Positions 36,552 through 44,858 are shown, counted from the stretch's first letter. The stretch is 64,000 nt of DNA from Chryseobacterium shigense (GCF_014207845.1 NZ_JACHLC010000001.1:1426001-1490000), one strand, 5' to 3'. A program made the numbers and translations. Notes: generated by a model from the sequence alone, not told the origin.

Positions 36552-37244
36552 TTAAAGTATTGTCCCTGCTTCTATTTCATAAGGTTCTTTATCTTTTTCG
36601 AAGACTCTTGTCAGCTCACTGCCTTCTACCGTGATGCTGTCTCCTATCCTTCTGATCCAGTTTCCTTCACGAAGACCTATTACTTTTATATCATTTTGAG
36701 TCAGGAATTCTTTGATTCTCGTTTCCCTGGTTTCCCCGTTGTGTTTCAGTTCAGGATTCGGGTCAAGATAATGAGGGTTGAGATTGAACGGAACAAGTCC
36801 CATACAATCGAAGCTGGGTGGATAAACAATAGGCATATCGTTGGTGGTTTTCATATTCTGTCCACCAATATTGCTTCCGGCGCTGCAGCCAAGATATGAT
36901 TTTCCGGATTCTACATTTTCTTTAAGGACAGTCATTAAGCCTTCCTCATGAAGAGTTTTTACCAGTAAAAATGTATTTCCGCCACCTGTAAAATATCCTT
37001 TGGCATTATTCAAAGCTTCTGTTTTATTTTCAAACTCGTGAAGTCCTTTTACTTTAATATTGATGGTTTCAAAAAAAGAACGTGCTTTTTGAGTATAATC
37101 ATCATGGGAAATTCCGCCCGGCCTGGCGAAAGGAACAAAGATTATTTCGTCAATTCCTTTATATAATTCAATCAGTTCTTCTCTCAGGTACTCTAAATAT
37201 TCTCCTCCGAAAATGGTGGAAGTGGATGCCAGTATAATGTTCAT
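36552..37244 (-). CDS. pepE: Peptidase E (alpha-aspartyl dipeptidase), family S51
   Basis: Cytoplasmic dipeptidase that cleaves Asp-Xaa dipeptides. The 230-aa protein has nucleophile S121 in YLGCSAGSNIGG, with D136 and H158 (NLNPHYLDP) as the triad partners, in the usual spacing. GYFTGGGNTFLLV and the opening ILASTSTIFGGEYL are family segments. It has a consensus promoter and stands alone. Confidence 0.94.
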   Translation of the reverse strand: MNIILASTSTIFGGEYLEYLREELIELYKGIDEIIFVPFARPGGISHDDYTQKARSFFETINIKVKGLHEFENKTEALNNAKGYFTGGGNTFLLVKTLHEEGLMTVLKENVESGKSYLGCSAGSNIGGQNMKTTNDMPIVYPPSFDCMGLVPFNLNPHYLDPNPELKHNGETRETRIKEFLTQNDIKVIGLREGNWIRRIGDSITVEGSELTRVFEKDKEPYEIEAGTIL

Positions 37245-37277
37245 ATAAATACGTTGATTATTAAAAAAGTTGGATTA

Positions 37278-37308
37278 CAAAGATAAACTCAATCACTAAC
37301 GAATCAAA
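37278..37308 (-). promoter_or_regulatory. Promoter of pepE
   Basis: TTTG (complement of 37305-37308), 19-bp spacer, TATCTTTG (complement of 37278-37285). Exact consensus, 33 bp before the ATG. Confidence 0.75.
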
Positions 37309-37431
37309 AATTAAGCTAAAAAAATAAATTTATCCGTTAATATTCTCTAAAAAAACTTAAAGCCTCTAAAATTTAAACTTTTGTGGAATTATTATTGAAT
37401 TTTAGAATTAGAATTTTAAAAATGTAAGATT

Positions 37432-37986
37432 ATGAAAATGGTTAAAGTTAATATTAAAAATCTATTCTTAGGGTTACTGTTTGCAGGAACTGCAGGTTTC
37501 GCGAATGCACAGACTACTCAAACAGACAGTGCAAATAATGCAGCAGCAACTACTGCCCAGAAAGGAAACCCGACAATTGACGGACTGAAAAAACAAATCG
37601 AAGCCAATCCAAAGGATACCGATGCATTGGCAAAATTAGCAACAGCATATCAGGATGCTTCCGACTGGACGAATGCAGTGGATACATGGAAAAAAATATC
37701 TGCTCTGTTACCGGATTGGGCTCCGTCTTACTACAGTCAGGCTTATGCATACCAGTCCGCTAAAGACGATGCCAATGCAAAACTTGCTTATGAAAAGTAT
37801 ATTGCAACAGTAAAACCTGAAGAAGTGGAGCAAAATAAAAAGAATCTGGCCTATGCCTATTTTTATATTGCCTTTGCAGAACAGCAAAGCGATCCCACTA
37901 AAGCAAAAGAACATATTGCCAAATCTATAGAATATGATCCTACCAACCAGGATGCTGTAAAACTTAGCAAAACTTTAAATTCTTAA
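37432..37986 (+). CDS. Exported tetratricopeptide-repeat protein
   Basis: 184-aa protein with a signal peptide (MKMVKVNIKNLFLGLLFAGTAGFANAQ), then a Thr/Ala/Gln linker and about three TPR units. The first is NPKDTDALAKLATAYQDASD, the second LPDWAPSYYSQAYAYQSAKD, and the last YDPTNQDAVKL near the end. Probably a periplasmic protein-protein interaction module; partner unknown. It has its own terminator. Confidence 0.8.
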   Translation: MKMVKVNIKNLFLGLLFAGTAGFANAQTTQTDSANNAAATTAQKGNPTIDGLKKQIEANPKDTDALAKLATAYQDASDWTNAVDTWKKISALLPDWAPSYYSQAYAYQSAKDDANAKLAYEKYIATVKPEEVEQNKKNLAYAYFYIAFAEQQSDPTKAKEHIAKSIEYDPTNQDAVKLSKTLNS

Positions 37987-37992
37987 TACAAT

Positions 37993-38018
37993 AAAATCCG
38001 GAAAAATTTCCGGATTTT
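37993..38018. terminator. Bidirectional terminator after the TPR gene
   Basis: Perfect 12-bp stem AAAATCCGGAAA / TTTCCGGATTTT with a 2-base loop, between convergent genes. Confidence 0.85.
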
Positions 38019-38031
38019 GTTTTTATGTTTT

Positions 38032-38520
38032 TTAATTGATTTTTTTACCAAAAAAGTCAGTTTCGCCCTTCAGATACAGAATGATTTTATCAATATTCCG
38101 CTGGATGCTATCTTCTGTTTTTAAATGGCTGATATAACGGATCAGCTCAAGTTTTCTTGAAGGAACTAAGTTTTCAAAATTTGCCAACGTAACCGGATTA
38201 TCTTTAATGGCCTGATCCAGTTTGGGGTGAATAGGAATACTTCTGTCCGAATCATCAAATTCAATAGAAATCTCAATTATTTCACCTATTCTTTTGGGAG
38301 AATTTTTGAGCATTACAAGATTGACATACAGTCTCCATTCTCCAAGGTATTTCATCAGATTCTGCTTAAATTCTTTTCCGTTTACCGTTCCTTTTACAGG
38401 AATAGGGCTTTTATTCTTTCCGGAAGTTTCAAAAATGGTGTTTAAAACATCTTCAGGAATAAAAACAAAAGGATTGATGCCAATGATTTCCAGTTTTGCC
38501 GTAAAAGAATTGTTTTTCAT
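38032..38520 (-). CDS. DUF1905 / YdeI-OmpD-associated domain protein
   Basis: 162-aa cytoplasmic protein. The first half (FTAKLEIIGINPFVFIPEDV...VKGTVNGKEFKQNLM) matches the DUF1905 beta-barrel. The second half (LDQAIKDNPVTLANFENLVPSRKLELIRYISHLKTEDS) matches the helical YdeI/OmpD-associated C-terminal domain. Function unknown; in other species the C-terminal domain is linked to bacteriocin protection by name only. Single gene. Confidence 0.82.
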   Translation of the reverse strand: MKNNSFTAKLEIIGINPFVFIPEDVLNTIFETSGKNKSPIPVKGTVNGKEFKQNLMKYLGEWRLYVNLVMLKNSPKRIGEIIEISIEFDDSDRSIPIHPKLDQAIKDNPVTLANFENLVPSRKLELIRYISHLKTEDSIQRNIDKIILYLKGETDFFGKKIN

Positions 38521-38582
38521 ATTTAATAAAGATAGTATTTTATTGGATGCCCGGTGCCGGTTTCGGGTTTACAGCTTTCTGC

Positions 38583-38683
38583 AACTTCTAACTTCTAACT
38601 TCTAACTTCTAACTTCTAACTTCTAACTTCTAACTTCTAACTTCTAACTTCTAACTTCTAACTTCTAACTTCTAACTTCTAAC
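38583..38683. repeat. Heptanucleotide tandem repeat, 14 exact copies of AACTTCT plus AAC
   Basis: 98 bp of uninterrupted AACTTCT from 38583 to 38680, then a partial copy. It ends about 35 bp before the -7 box of the transaldolase gene and 67 bp before its ATG. The tract is pyrimidine-rich on one strand and free of interruptions, so slippage is likely. Confidence 0.97.
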
Positions 38684-38717
38684 CAAAATTAAAATTTTTC
38701 ACTCGCAAAGTATTCGT

Positions 38718-38725
38718 TATCTTTG
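38718..38725 (+). promoter_or_regulatory. -7 box of the transaldolase gene
   Basis: TATCTTTG fits TAnnTTTG, 25 bp before the ATG. TTTTTC at 38695-38700 is the only -33 candidate, directly after the heptamer tract. Confidence 0.6.
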
Positions 38726-38750
38726 CAAAAAATAAATCTATTTATACAAA

Positions 38751-39404
38751 ATGAAATTTTTTATTGACACAGCCAATTTAGAGCAGATCAAAGAAGCAAG
38801 AGACCTTGGAATTCTGGATGGTGTAACTACCAACCCTTCATTAATGGCAAAAGAAGGTATTCAGGGGAACGAAGCGATCAAAAATCATTACAAAACGATC
38901 TGCGAGCTTGTAGACGGGGATATTTCTGCAGAAGTACTTTCCACTACTTATGAGGAAATGATCAAAGAAGGGGAAGAATTGGCAGCTATTCACCCGAATA
39001 TCGTGGTAAAAATCCCTATGATTAAAGACGGGATCAAAGCATTAAAATATTTCTCTGATAAAGGGATCAAAACAAACTGTACGCTTATTTTTTCTGCGGG
39101 GCAGGCTCTTCTGGCTGCTAAAGCAGGGGCTACTTATGTTTCTCCTTTCTTGGGAAGACTGGATGATATTTCTACAGATGGATTAGGACTTATTCAGGAG
39201 ATCAGATTAATTTTTGATAATTATATGTACGAGACTGAAATCCTTGCAGCGTCTATCCGTCATTCTATGCACATCATCGACTGTGCTAAAATCGGGGCTG
39301 ATGTCATTACATCTCCACTTCCTCCGATTTTGAGCTTATTAAAGCACCCGTTAACAGACAGCGGATTGGCTCAGTTTATTGCAGATTCTCAGAAATTAGC
39401 TTAA
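38751..39404 (+). CDS. fsa: Transaldolase / fructose-6-phosphate aldolase (short TalC/Fsa type)
   Basis: Class I aldolase of the non-oxidative pentose phosphate pathway. The 217-aa length is that of the short decameric type. N-terminus [20 protein letters not shown] and [13 protein letters not shown] are signatures. The Schiff-base Lys is K87 in [12 protein letters not shown], with [30 protein letters not shown] after it. Whether it is mainly a transaldolase or an F6P aldolase cannot be decided by eye. Single gene between the heptamer tract and a terminator. Confidence 0.93.
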   Translation: MKFFIDTANLEQIKEARDLGILDGVTTNPSLMAKEGIQGNEAIKNHYKTICELVDGDISAEVLSTTYEEMIKEGEELAAIHPNIVVKIPMIKDGIKALKYFSDKGIKTNCTLIFSAGQALLAAKAGATYVSPFLGRLDDISTDGLGLIQEIRLIFDNYMYETEILAASIRHSMHIIDCAKIGADVITSPLPPILSLLKHPLTDSGLAQFIADSQKLA

Positions 39405-39428
39405 TAACAGAACTTATTTTTAAATACA

Positions 39429-39458
39429 AAAATCCCGGAACAAATATTCCGGGATTTT
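39429..39458. terminator. Bidirectional terminator after the transaldolase gene
   Basis: Stem AAAATCCCGGAA / TTCCGGGATTTT with a 6-base loop, between convergent genes. Confidence 0.85.
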
Positions 39459-39462
39459 CTTT

Positions 39463-40029
39463 TTAGTTATTTTCTTCAATATTTTTAATAACCTTACAGG
39501 GATTTCCTACGGCAACCACATGATCCGGAATATCTTTAGTGACAACACTTCCCGCTCCTATTACCGTATTATTTCCTATGGTAACGCCGGGCAGAACCAC
39601 CACATTTCCTCCTAGCCATACATTATCCCCTACAGTTATGGGACGGGCATATTCCAGGCCCTCATTTCTCTGTTTTACATCCAACGGGTGTCCTGCAGTA
39701 TAAAAACTACAGTTTGGTCCGATGAATACATTATCGCCGAACTTTACCTTAGCACAGTCTAAAATAACCAGATTGTGATTGGCGTAAAAGTTTTCGCCAG
39801 CTTCTATATTGTAACCGTAATCGCACCAAAAAGACGGTTCTATGCAAATATTTTCTTTTGTACTTCCCAGAATCTTCCTGATCAATGTACTTCTGCGCTG
39901 AGCATCTGAGTTTTTTAACTGATTATATTCCAGACAAAGATCTTTACACGCAATACGTTCATTGATAAGCTGTTCATCATAATTGGCGTTGTATAAAAGT
40001 CCGGCTTCACATTTTTCTTTTTCTGTCAT
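39463..40029 (-). CDS. Maltose/galactoside-type O-acetyltransferase (left-handed beta-helix)
   Basis: Cytoplasmic acetyl-CoA-dependent sugar acetyltransferase of 188 aa. It opens with the Maa-type helical domain (TEKEKCEAGLLYNANYDEQL). Hexapeptide-repeat coils follow: NLVILDCAKVKFGDNVFIGP and GDNVWLGGNVVVLPGVTIGN. The catalytic His is in FYTAGHPLD. Typical of the nodL/lacA/maa family; sugar acceptor unknown. Single gene. Confidence 0.92.
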   Translation of the reverse strand: MTEKEKCEAGLLYNANYDEQLINERIACKDLCLEYNQLKNSDAQRRSTLIRKILGSTKENICIEPSFWCDYGYNIEAGENFYANHNLVILDCAKVKFGDNVFIGPNCSFYTAGHPLDVKQRNEGLEYARPITVGDNVWLGGNVVVLPGVTIGNNTVIGAGSVVTKDIPDHVVAVGNPCKVIKNIEENN

Positions 40030-40124
40030 AGTATTTAGATTCTGGACTTAAAGGTACATTAATATCCAAAAAGAAAGGATAGTCATTAATAACCATCCTT
40101 TACTCATTAAACTGAAAACTGTTT

Positions 40125-41012
40125 TTATTTATACAGTTCCGGTTCTATTTTATTATTGTTCTTCAATTGATCTTCTTTTGCCATTTTTTCGATATTCCGA
40201 TACATTTCATTCATATCAATACTTTTCCCATCCTGATTTTTCATATTGACTACAACGCCCGCAGGAAGTGTACTCATGTTCTGCTTCATATCTTTGGTAG
40301 GATCTGTAAGATAGTCCTTCCAGGCCTTTTTAAACTGCTTTTTGTTGATCTCTATCTCTTTACCTCCATAACCGATCATAGTAAGCCCAGGTATCTGTAG
40401 GTCTTCTTCGGAAGACTCTTCTGTTTTCTTATTTCCAATTAGGGTCATGATATGGGAGCCCGTTTTATCTTCAATTTTTACAATAAGTCCCGGTAATCCA
40501 TAAAATTTATATGGTCCGTCCTGAAAAGGAATATCTGTAGAAAACCAGGCTATCCAACTTCTTCCACCGTAATTTGTAGTGGCTTTCTGAGTATTATACT
40601 CTCCAATTTTTTCCTTTTCCGGAAGAATTTTCCATTCAGGTTTCTGATCTTCTGTTACTTTATAGGTTGTATTTCCTATTCTTTCAGAAAAAGAAATGTT
40701 GTACTCCGGATATTTTTTTACGACGGTAGTAAAAATCATTCCCGGCTTTTTACTTCTCTTAATATTAATATTTCCTCCGAATCCTCCTTTCATTTGTTTT
40801 GCAATATCTGCCTTCATTGTGGAATCAGAAATGAACTTTTCGCGACTGTAATATTTTGATCCTTCTTTGTTAATATCCAGCAGCATAATATCACTTTTCA
40901 CATCAGATCTATTGGTGGAATCAGAGATGTATTTATAATCGTAAAAGAATCTGTTGATCTGGGCCTGGGATAATATCCCCAAAAGCAGAAAAAATAAAAT
41001 TTTAATTTTCAT
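40125..41012 (-). CDS. GLPGLI-family exported protein
   Basis: 295-aa protein with a signal peptide (MKIKILFFLLLGILSQAQ). It contains the family's name motif in YKFYGLPGLIVKIEDKTGSH and the upstream segment YNTQKATTNYGGRSWIAWFS. The family is widespread in Flavobacteriia; its members are exported, many are small and repeated in a genome, and their function is not known. It is downstream of the M56 peptidase gene on the same strand (61-bp gap with an imperfect hairpin between), so it may belong to the BlaI-controlled unit. Confidence 0.88.
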   Translation of the reverse strand: MKIKILFFLLLGILSQAQINRFFYDYKYISDSTNRSDVKSDIMLLDINKEGSKYYSREKFISDSTMKADIAKQMKGGFGGNINIKRSKKPGMIFTTVVKKYPEYNISFSERIGNTTYKVTEDQKPEWKILPEKEKIGEYNTQKATTNYGGRSWIAWFSTDIPFQDGPYKFYGLPGLIVKIEDKTGSHIMTLIGNKKTEESSEEDLQIPGLTMIGYGGKEIEINKKQFKKAWKDYLTDPTKDMKQNMSTLPAGVVVNMKNQDGKSIDMNEMYRNIEKMAKEDQLKNNNKIEPELYK

Positions 41013-41035
41013 AATTTGAATTTAATAATAAAAAA

Positions 41036-41064
41036 AGCTCTGCCAATATACTATTGACAAAGCT
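41036..41064 (-). terminator. Imperfect hairpin between the M56 and GLPGLI genes
   Basis: AAGCTCTGCCAATA pairs imperfectly with TATTGACAAAGCTT. It could partially terminate transcription from blaI-M56 or process the mRNA; on the minus strand it is followed by a T run. Confidence 0.45.
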
Positions 41065-41073
41065 TAATGGTAC

Positions 41074-43068
41074 TTATTTCTTTGTCTGAATTCTTATTTC
41101 ACCACGTTTTACATTGTTTGTATTCGTTTTATTAACGGAAACGCTGGCTATGTTTTCTGGTTTTATAGCATCCATTTCACTTTTGGTAATTTCTTTTCCA
41201 TCCAGAAAAAACTTCATATCATCCGAATCACCGCTCACTTTAAACTTTTTTACTCCATTTAAAGCAATATTACCATCAGAATCCCTTCTCATATTATCTG
41301 CCTGAAATTCCATTGTCCGGCTTATTGAACCCGGTTTATCAGCGTTTGAACTTTTGAAAAAATAGGCATTTCCTTTGGCACCTTCAGAGGCTTTCTTCAT
41401 AATTTCCACTCTTATTTTTTCACCCATTTTTCTTGCTTTCTCTCCTTCGAGTCTGGCTTTTTCACCAGCTATTCTTGCCTGCTCTCCAGCCATTCTTGCC
41501 GCTTCACCTTGTATTCTTCCCATATCCCCAGCTTTTATAGCAGCTATTCTTGCAGCCTGGCTCTGTATTCTGGCTTCCTCACCCATCGCTCTGGCCTTTT
41601 CGCCTAACTTCATGGCTTCTATTCTTGCTTTTTCAGCTTTTTTTCTGGCAGCCTTTCCTTCTCTGATCGCTTTTCTCGATGCTTTAGTATCTCCGGAATC
41701 CCAGTTCTGGTAAACAACATCATTAAACCTCATTATTTTTACTTTAGGTTCATTCGGAGGTGTGGGAGGTGCCGGCGGAGCATCCGGAAAATCAATATCC
41801 AGGTTGGAAAGATCAGGCATTTCCACACCAAGGTCTTCAAGAGCTTTGGTTCTGTTTTTCCATTCATCGGATTTGAAAAAATCATTTAATCTTTTTGAAT
41901 CCGCATTAGGAATAACAAAGGCCATTTTAAAATCATCAGAATTGGTAATTCTTCCTATTTCTCCTGAAAGTTCGCTGATTTCATCAATATTTCTCTTAAA
42001 CTCATCGCTATCCGGCTTTAAGTTTTTTAAGGCTTTACTTTTTTCTTCGATTTTCTTCCCGAGTTCTGCAATTTCTTTTTTGCCTGAAGATTCTTTGAAG
42101 AATTTCGGACTTATGATTTCTCTTTCTTCGGTTTCACGAGGTGTTATTGTATCTTTTTTGATCTTAGAAACTGCTTCTTTAATGGCGATATTTGTCTCTT
42201 TAATTTCTTTATTCTTGGCATTTACCATGTAGGCAAAGGCTACTGAAAATAAAACCGGTAATGCAAAAATTCTCCGCGCATATCCGAATTTGGTTTTGGG
42301 TTTTTGTAACATTTTGAGTCGTTTTTTTAGATTTGAACTTAGAAACGGACTGGTAGCAGGCAACTGTGTTCCGGAAAAGTGGCTTGCTAAAAGCATCTGC
42401 GCAAATGCTTTGGTATCCGATTGTTTTACGGCTTTTTTATCCGCCAGGTATTCGTGGATCAGGGTGATCTCTTTTTTTATAATATGAAAAAACGGGTTGA
42501 ACCAGAAAACAGAAGTAATAATCTCAATAAAGACCTTATCGAAGGAGTGTTTCTGTTCAATATGAACCATTTCATGCTTTAAAATCTGTTCTCCCACATC
42601 AGAATTCAATGTGATGGTATTTTTCCAGAAAAGATTTCTGAAATATGAAAACGGAGCTTCTGTAAGGTCTGTACGGTAAAAATTGATCCCGTCAAAACTT
42701 TCTTTCTGAAACTGCCTTTTAAGCTTCTCGATTTTCAGGATCCCGAAGATCAGCTTCCCTAAAAAATAGAGAGAAACCAGTCCCAGAGCTGAAAAAATAA
42801 TTCTAAAATAAATGTGGCCATTGTCTATGTTTTTTTCTGTATTAAAATTCTGTATCTTGTCAAGAAGCATATACATATCGTTATTTACTTCTATCGTAAA
42901 GTCATCTACCCTGATCAGGGGCAGCAGCAATGATACAACCATTGCAAACAGAAGGTAAAATCTGTTATAATGGTGGAATGTCCTGTCTTTTAAAGACAAC
43001 TGGTAGTACAAAAACATTACACCGGAGCACACAATTACTTTTCCCAAGTATAAAAGTACAGTTTCCAT
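41074..43068 (-). CDS. M56-family membrane metallopeptidase (BlaR1-like) with coiled-coil and plug-like C-terminus
   Basis: Membrane-embedded zinc peptidase of about 664 aa, presumed signal transducer for the BlaI-type repressor encoded just upstream. Transmembrane helices fill residues 1-50 and 90-110. The zinc motif is HEMVH (165-169), with the ligand-bearing IHEYLADKKA after it, and a further helix is RRIFALPVLFSVAFAYMVNA (about 270). No penicillin-binding sensor domain is present. Instead there is a Pro-rich linker (DAPPAPPTPPNEP) and then about nine heptads such as GEKARAM GEEARIQ and GEQARIA GEKARLE. The C-terminal 60 residues (FFLDGKEITKSEMDAIKPEN) resemble a TonB-plug fold. Start ATG is 43068; it is 7 bases after the blaI stop. 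Confidence 0.88.
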   Translation of the reverse strand: METVLLYLGKVIVCSGVMFLYYQLSLKDRTFHHYNRFYLLFAMVVSLLLPLIRVDDFTIEVNNDMYMLLDKIQNFNTEKNIDNGHIYFRIIFSALGLVSLYFLGKLIFGILKIEKLKRQFQKESFDGINFYRTDLTEAPFSYFRNLFWKNTITLNSDVGEQILKHEMVHIEQKHSFDKVFIEIITSVFWFNPFFHIIKKEITLIHEYLADKKAVKQSDTKAFAQMLLASHFSGTQLPATSPFLSSNLKKRLKMLQKPKTKFGYARRIFALPVLFSVAFAYMVNAKNKEIKETNIAIKEAVSKIKKDTITPRETEEREIISPKFFKESSGKKEIAELGKKIEEKSKALKNLKPDSDEFKRNIDEISELSGEIGRITNSDDFKMAFVIPNADSKRLNDFFKSDEWKNRTKALEDLGVEMPDLSNLDIDFPDAPPAPPTPPNEPKVKIMRFNDVVYQNWDSGDTKASRKAIREGKAARKKAEKARIEAMKLGEKARAMGEEARIQSQAARIAAIKAGDMGRIQGEAARMAGEQARIAGEKARLEGEKARKMGEKIRVEIMKKASEGAKGNAYFFKSSNADKPGSISRTMEFQADNMRRDSDGNIALNGVKKFKVSGDSDDMKFFLDGKEITKSEMDAIKPENIASVSVNKTNTNNVKRGEIRIQTKK

Positions 43069-43074
43069 GATCAA

Positions 43075-43440
43075 TTAGTTTTTCTTTTTGAGTTCGTCCA
43101 GGAGCATTTCCAGGTCCTCCACGGTCATTTCATTCTTTTCTACAAGGAAAGAAACAGCGCTTTTATAAGAACCTTTGAAATAATTTTTCACAAGGCTTTT
43201 CATTGTTTTTCCGGAATACTGCTCTTTGGTAACAATCGGAAAGTATTCATGCTGCCTTCCATATACATGATAATCTACAAATTCTTTGTCTTTCAGAACT
43301 TTTAAAATTGTAGAAACTGTATTGGTATGGGGTTTCGGTTCCGGAAAAAGGTCCAGAATATCTTTCAGGAAGCCCTTTTCGAGTTTCCATAAATACTGCA
43401 TCACCTGTTCTTCTGCTTTTGTTAGATTCTGAATTTTCAT
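43075..43440 (-). CDS. BlaI/MecI/CopY-family repressor
   Basis: 121-aa winged-helix repressor. Family segments: LTKAEEQVMQYLWKLEKGFL (helix 1-2), PHTNTVSTILKVLKDKEFV (recognition helix) and YGRQHEYFPIVTKEQY (wing and cleavage-region neighbourhood). The C-terminal dimer helix is SAVSFLVEKNEMTVEDLEMLLDELKK. In known systems the M56 partner triggers cleavage of the repressor. Its likely operator overlaps its own promoter (next entry). First gene of the BlaI-M56-(GLPGLI) unit. Confidence 0.93.
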   Translation of the reverse strand: MKIQNLTKAEEQVMQYLWKLEKGFLKDILDLFPEPKPHTNTVSTILKVLKDKEFVDYHVYGRQHEYFPIVTKEQYSGKTMKSLVKNYFKGSYKSAVSFLVEKNEMTVEDLEMLLDELKKKN

Positions 43441-43488
43441 ATCCTTTTCATTTAATCATTAATGTGATATACAATTGATAACATTTAA

Positions 43489-43557
43489 TATCACTAAGAA
43501 ATTAGTTATACAAATGTAGAAATAAAATTGAATGAAACAACTAATTTTCTAGTGATA
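43489..43557. promoter_or_regulatory. blaI promoter with BlaI-type operator on the -7 box, framed by a 19-bp inverted repeat
   Basis: On the minus strand TTG (complement of 43538-43540), a 19-bp spacer and TACATTTG (complement of 43511-43518) form a consensus promoter. The -7 box is part of the dyad TACAAATGTA (43509-43518), the TACA-nn-TGTA operator core of BlaI/MecI repressors. Around it, 43489-43507 and 43539-43557 are reverse complements except at two positions (TATCACTA...TTAGTT). The remaining bases of the 334-bp gap 43441-43775 show no gene. Confidence 0.75.
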
Positions 43558-43775
43558 AAAGACAAGTTAACATAACTCGTTGAAAATCAACACAATAAAT
43601 TTTATTAAAATATGTTAAATTTTTAATATACCTTATTTATTGCCTGTTTAATATGCAGAAAAAGTTCATATTCCGCTGTAAATTCTTAAAACTTGTTAAT
43701 TTTTATTAAATAAAATTAAAATGAATTTGTTTAAAGTGAGAAAATATATTTATTTTAGTGCTTTAAAAATTTCTC

Positions 43776-44360
43776 ATGAAAAGATATAACTTATTGATTG
43801 TACTATTACTGCTTATTTTTAACGTTGCTACAGCTCAAAAGAAGAAGAATTCTCCGGCTGCAGATCTCAGTATGTTAAAGGAAACCAAAACGAAAATTGA
43901 GAACACTGTTCCATTGGTAATCAAGCATCTTCAGACTATTGCTGATAAGGAAGGAGATAACAGTATCGTAACCAACGGAAAGGTTGCTTTAGGAAAAGAA
44001 TATGGTATTATAGAATCTGAATGGTTCCTGTACAGAAACAATATGAAGAACTGTATCCTTAACAATTCTTCCAAAAAAGCTAAAAAATGTATGGAATATC
44101 ATACACTATACCTGAGAAATACATTCACCAACTACAGCAATTATATCACAAACCTTACAAGAAAGAACGGATATCTTGGTGTAGAAGGAGATACAAAATT
44201 CGATTTCAAACCGGCAGATATTACCACAAAACTTAGCGAAGCTTATTTCAGTGCGAGTGATGCTGCAGGAAGAATGAAAGGCGACCAGAAAAAAGACTTT
44301 TTAGGACAGACAATGTCTGATGACAATAAACTTACTCCTTTCGGTCAGTTAGCTCAATAA
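43776..44360 (+). CDS. Exported protein of unknown function
   Basis: 194 aa: signal peptide (MKRYNLLIVLLLLIFNVATAQ) and then a helical, Lys/Asn-rich protein with no recognised family. Two Cys lie 13 residues apart (KNCILNNSSKKAKKCMEYHT) and could form a disulfide. The end (DDNKLTPFGQLAQ) is not a T9SS domain. It is divergent from the blaI gene across a 335-bp AT-rich gap, so co-regulation by the blaI operator is possible but not shown. A strong terminator follows. Confidence 0.7.
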   Translation: MKRYNLLIVLLLLIFNVATAQKKKNSPAADLSMLKETKTKIENTVPLVIKHLQTIADKEGDNSIVTNGKVALGKEYGIIESEWFLYRNNMKNCILNNSSKKAKKCMEYHTLYLRNTFTNYSNYITNLTRKNGYLGVEGDTKFDFKPADITTKLSEAYFSASDAAGRMKGDQKKDFLGQTMSDDNKLTPFGQLAQ

Positions 44361-44378
44361 TTGAATTAAAATAAATAT

Positions 44379-44405
44379 AAAATCCCGCTTTTGAAGCGGG
44401 ATTTT
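44379..44405 (+). terminator. Terminator after the 194-aa exported protein
   Basis: Stem AAATCCCGCTT / AAGCGGGATTT with loop TTG, followed by a T-rich run. Confidence 0.85.
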
Positions 44406-44858
44406 TATTTTACGGATGATAATATCTATACCGTTTCAAATTATTTTTCAGCCATTTAATAAAGAGATAACCACAGATGCAGTTCTCCTATTCGCCGGAA
44501 ATATATAAATATTACTCATTATTATATTCTGATGATTTTATAAAAGATCTCCGCCGGAATGTTTTTTATCTATTCATCATAAAAAACATTCAGTAAAAGT
44601 AGAAAATGAGGCGGAGATCATTAAATATAGGCAGACTTTATAACCCGTTTCAGGCTATCAAAAGCAGTACAAAAATAGGGCTTTGGAGCTGTTACGGATA
44701 AGAAAAGACTGTAGAATTAAATAATATGCTTTGTAGAAATAATACTACTTTGAAACAAAAGTTTCCTAAATAAAACTCTGCGTTAAAAAACTGTGCTTTC
44801 ACGGAACCCTTACTTTCAACAAGATCCGGATTAATAATTAAGAATATAAAAACAAAAA
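44406..44858. other. Gene-free region holding a compound hairpin
   Basis: No plausible reading frame. The notable part is 44546-44619: an outer stem GATCTCCGCC / GGCGGAGATC (44546-44555 with 44610-44619). It encloses a 13-bp inner stem, GAATGTTTTTTAT with ATAAAAAACATTC (44557-44569 with 44579-44591), and an unpaired 18-base strand on the 3' side. A fragment of the REP-like arm (AACCACAGA) occurs near 44468. It may be a small structured RNA or a decayed mobile element. Confidence 0.5.

Noticed and set aside
38583..38683. CRISPR array
   Set aside because: The repeat is a continuous 7-bp tandem with no spacers and no cas genes nearby.
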